A DNA stretch of 64,000 nucleotides from Sphingobacterium sp. PCS056 (GTDB lineage: Bacteria; Bacteroidota; Bacteroidia; Sphingobacteriales; Sphingobacteriaceae), in assembly GCF_023273895.1 (NCBI RefSeq), contig NZ_CP096883.1, positions 806,001 to 870,000 on the forward strand. The letters are read 5' to 3'. The translations under genes and the position numbers were made by a program. Below are positions 63,854 to 64,000 of the stretch, piece by piece; the stretch's first letter is position 1; each line of letters opens with the position of its first letter. Under the pieces are notes generated by a model, which did not search any database, was not told the DNA's origin, and saw only the letters and a list, made by a program, of their open reading frames with translations.

Positions 63854-64000
63854 TTATTTTACTTTCACGATCTGAGCCATTAACTCAGCCTCGCAAACAA
63901 CTTTTTCACCTACCATAGCAACACCCTTCATTTTTGCAATGCCTCTACGGATAGGTTCCGTCAAATCACATCTAAAAATAATCGTATCACCTGGACTTAC
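63854..64000 (-). CDS. FabZ-type dehydratase end (LpxC/FabZ fusion, 5' cut off)
   Basis: 48 codons to the TAA at 63854-63856: VSPGDTIIFRCDLTEPIRRG then IAKMKGVAMVGEKVVCEAELMA. This is the C-terminus of 3-hydroxyacyl-ACP dehydratase FabZ. In Bacteroidota the neighbour of lpxA is usually a bifunctional LpxC-FabZ protein, so that is likely here too, but only the last part is visible. Confidence 0.85.
   Translation of the reverse strand, partial: VSPGDTIIFRCDLTEPIRRGIAKMKGVAMVGEKVVCEAELMAQIVKVK

Overview
This 64 kb window looks like an ordinary chromosomal stretch of a Bacteroidota bacterium, most likely a Sphingobacterium or close Sphingobacteriaceae relative. The evidence is its AT-rich composition, TAnnTTTG-type -7 promoter elements, few Shine-Dalgarno sites, and family types typical of the phylum: LptE-family lipoprotein, DUF1684, DUF2490, WG-repeat proteins, an LpxC/FabZ-type end next to lpxA, and a Crp/Fnr-YeeE-TauE sulfur cassette. 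No insertion sequence, prophage, CRISPR array, rRNA or ordinary complete tRNA gene was seen.

Layout. 1-4722 (minus): miaB, a sigma-54-type activator, lptE, a TPR protein and the start of secG in one close-packed operon. 4876-13400 (minus): OmpA-like lipoprotein, a secreted carboxypeptidase-regulatory-domain protein, rlmD-type rRNA methyltransferase, TetR regulator, pheS, ssb, mutY and a sulfatase. 13696-19553 (plus): a WG-repeat protein, a small membrane protein, then a sulfur cassette: two YeeE/YedE half-transporters, a Crp/Fnr regulator, a TauE/SafE exporter and a metallo-beta-lactamase/double-rhodanese protein. Both promoters of the cassette carry the same GTAAC-N4-GTTAC palindrome at the same distance from the -7 element. 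19581-22444: a membrane protein and an M1 peptidase.

22492-27130 is the most unusual part. It holds RtcB RNA ligase and a slipin/SPFH protein on the minus strand and a divergent WYL-domain regulator on the plus strand. The roughly 900-base gap between them has no credible protein gene but encodes tRNA-like RNA on the minus strand. Within it, 25643-25709 contains every helix of a tRNA cloverleaf in circularly permuted order: T arm, acceptor 3' strand, a CUG triloop, acceptor 5' strand, D arm. The molecule is open at the anticodon loop, the place where RtcB normally reseals broken tRNAs. It sits inside the anticodon loop of a second, partial tRNA-like fold that competes for the same strand. Two copies of a CGCA-N7-TGCG inverted repeat flank this region and are candidate operators. 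I infer an RNA-damage sensing and repair locus with its own permuted tRNA-like substrate or sensor.

27184-47719 is mostly housekeeping: hemW, waaA, galE, a TPR/LuxR regulator, mfd, galK/galT, a metallophosphoesterase, hemH, ispH, ndk, ybeY, ruvX, and a secreted DUF1684-peptide deformylase fusion. 48411-64000: glutaminyl cyclase, yraN, a frameshifted dnaG, an M3 peptidase, DUF4407, rmuC, an arginase-fold protein that has lost metal ligands, an epimerase, a HAD phosphatase fused to a SerA-like ACT tail, a 5-formyl-THF cyclo-ligase, efp, an ABC ATPase, lpxA and the end of fabZ.
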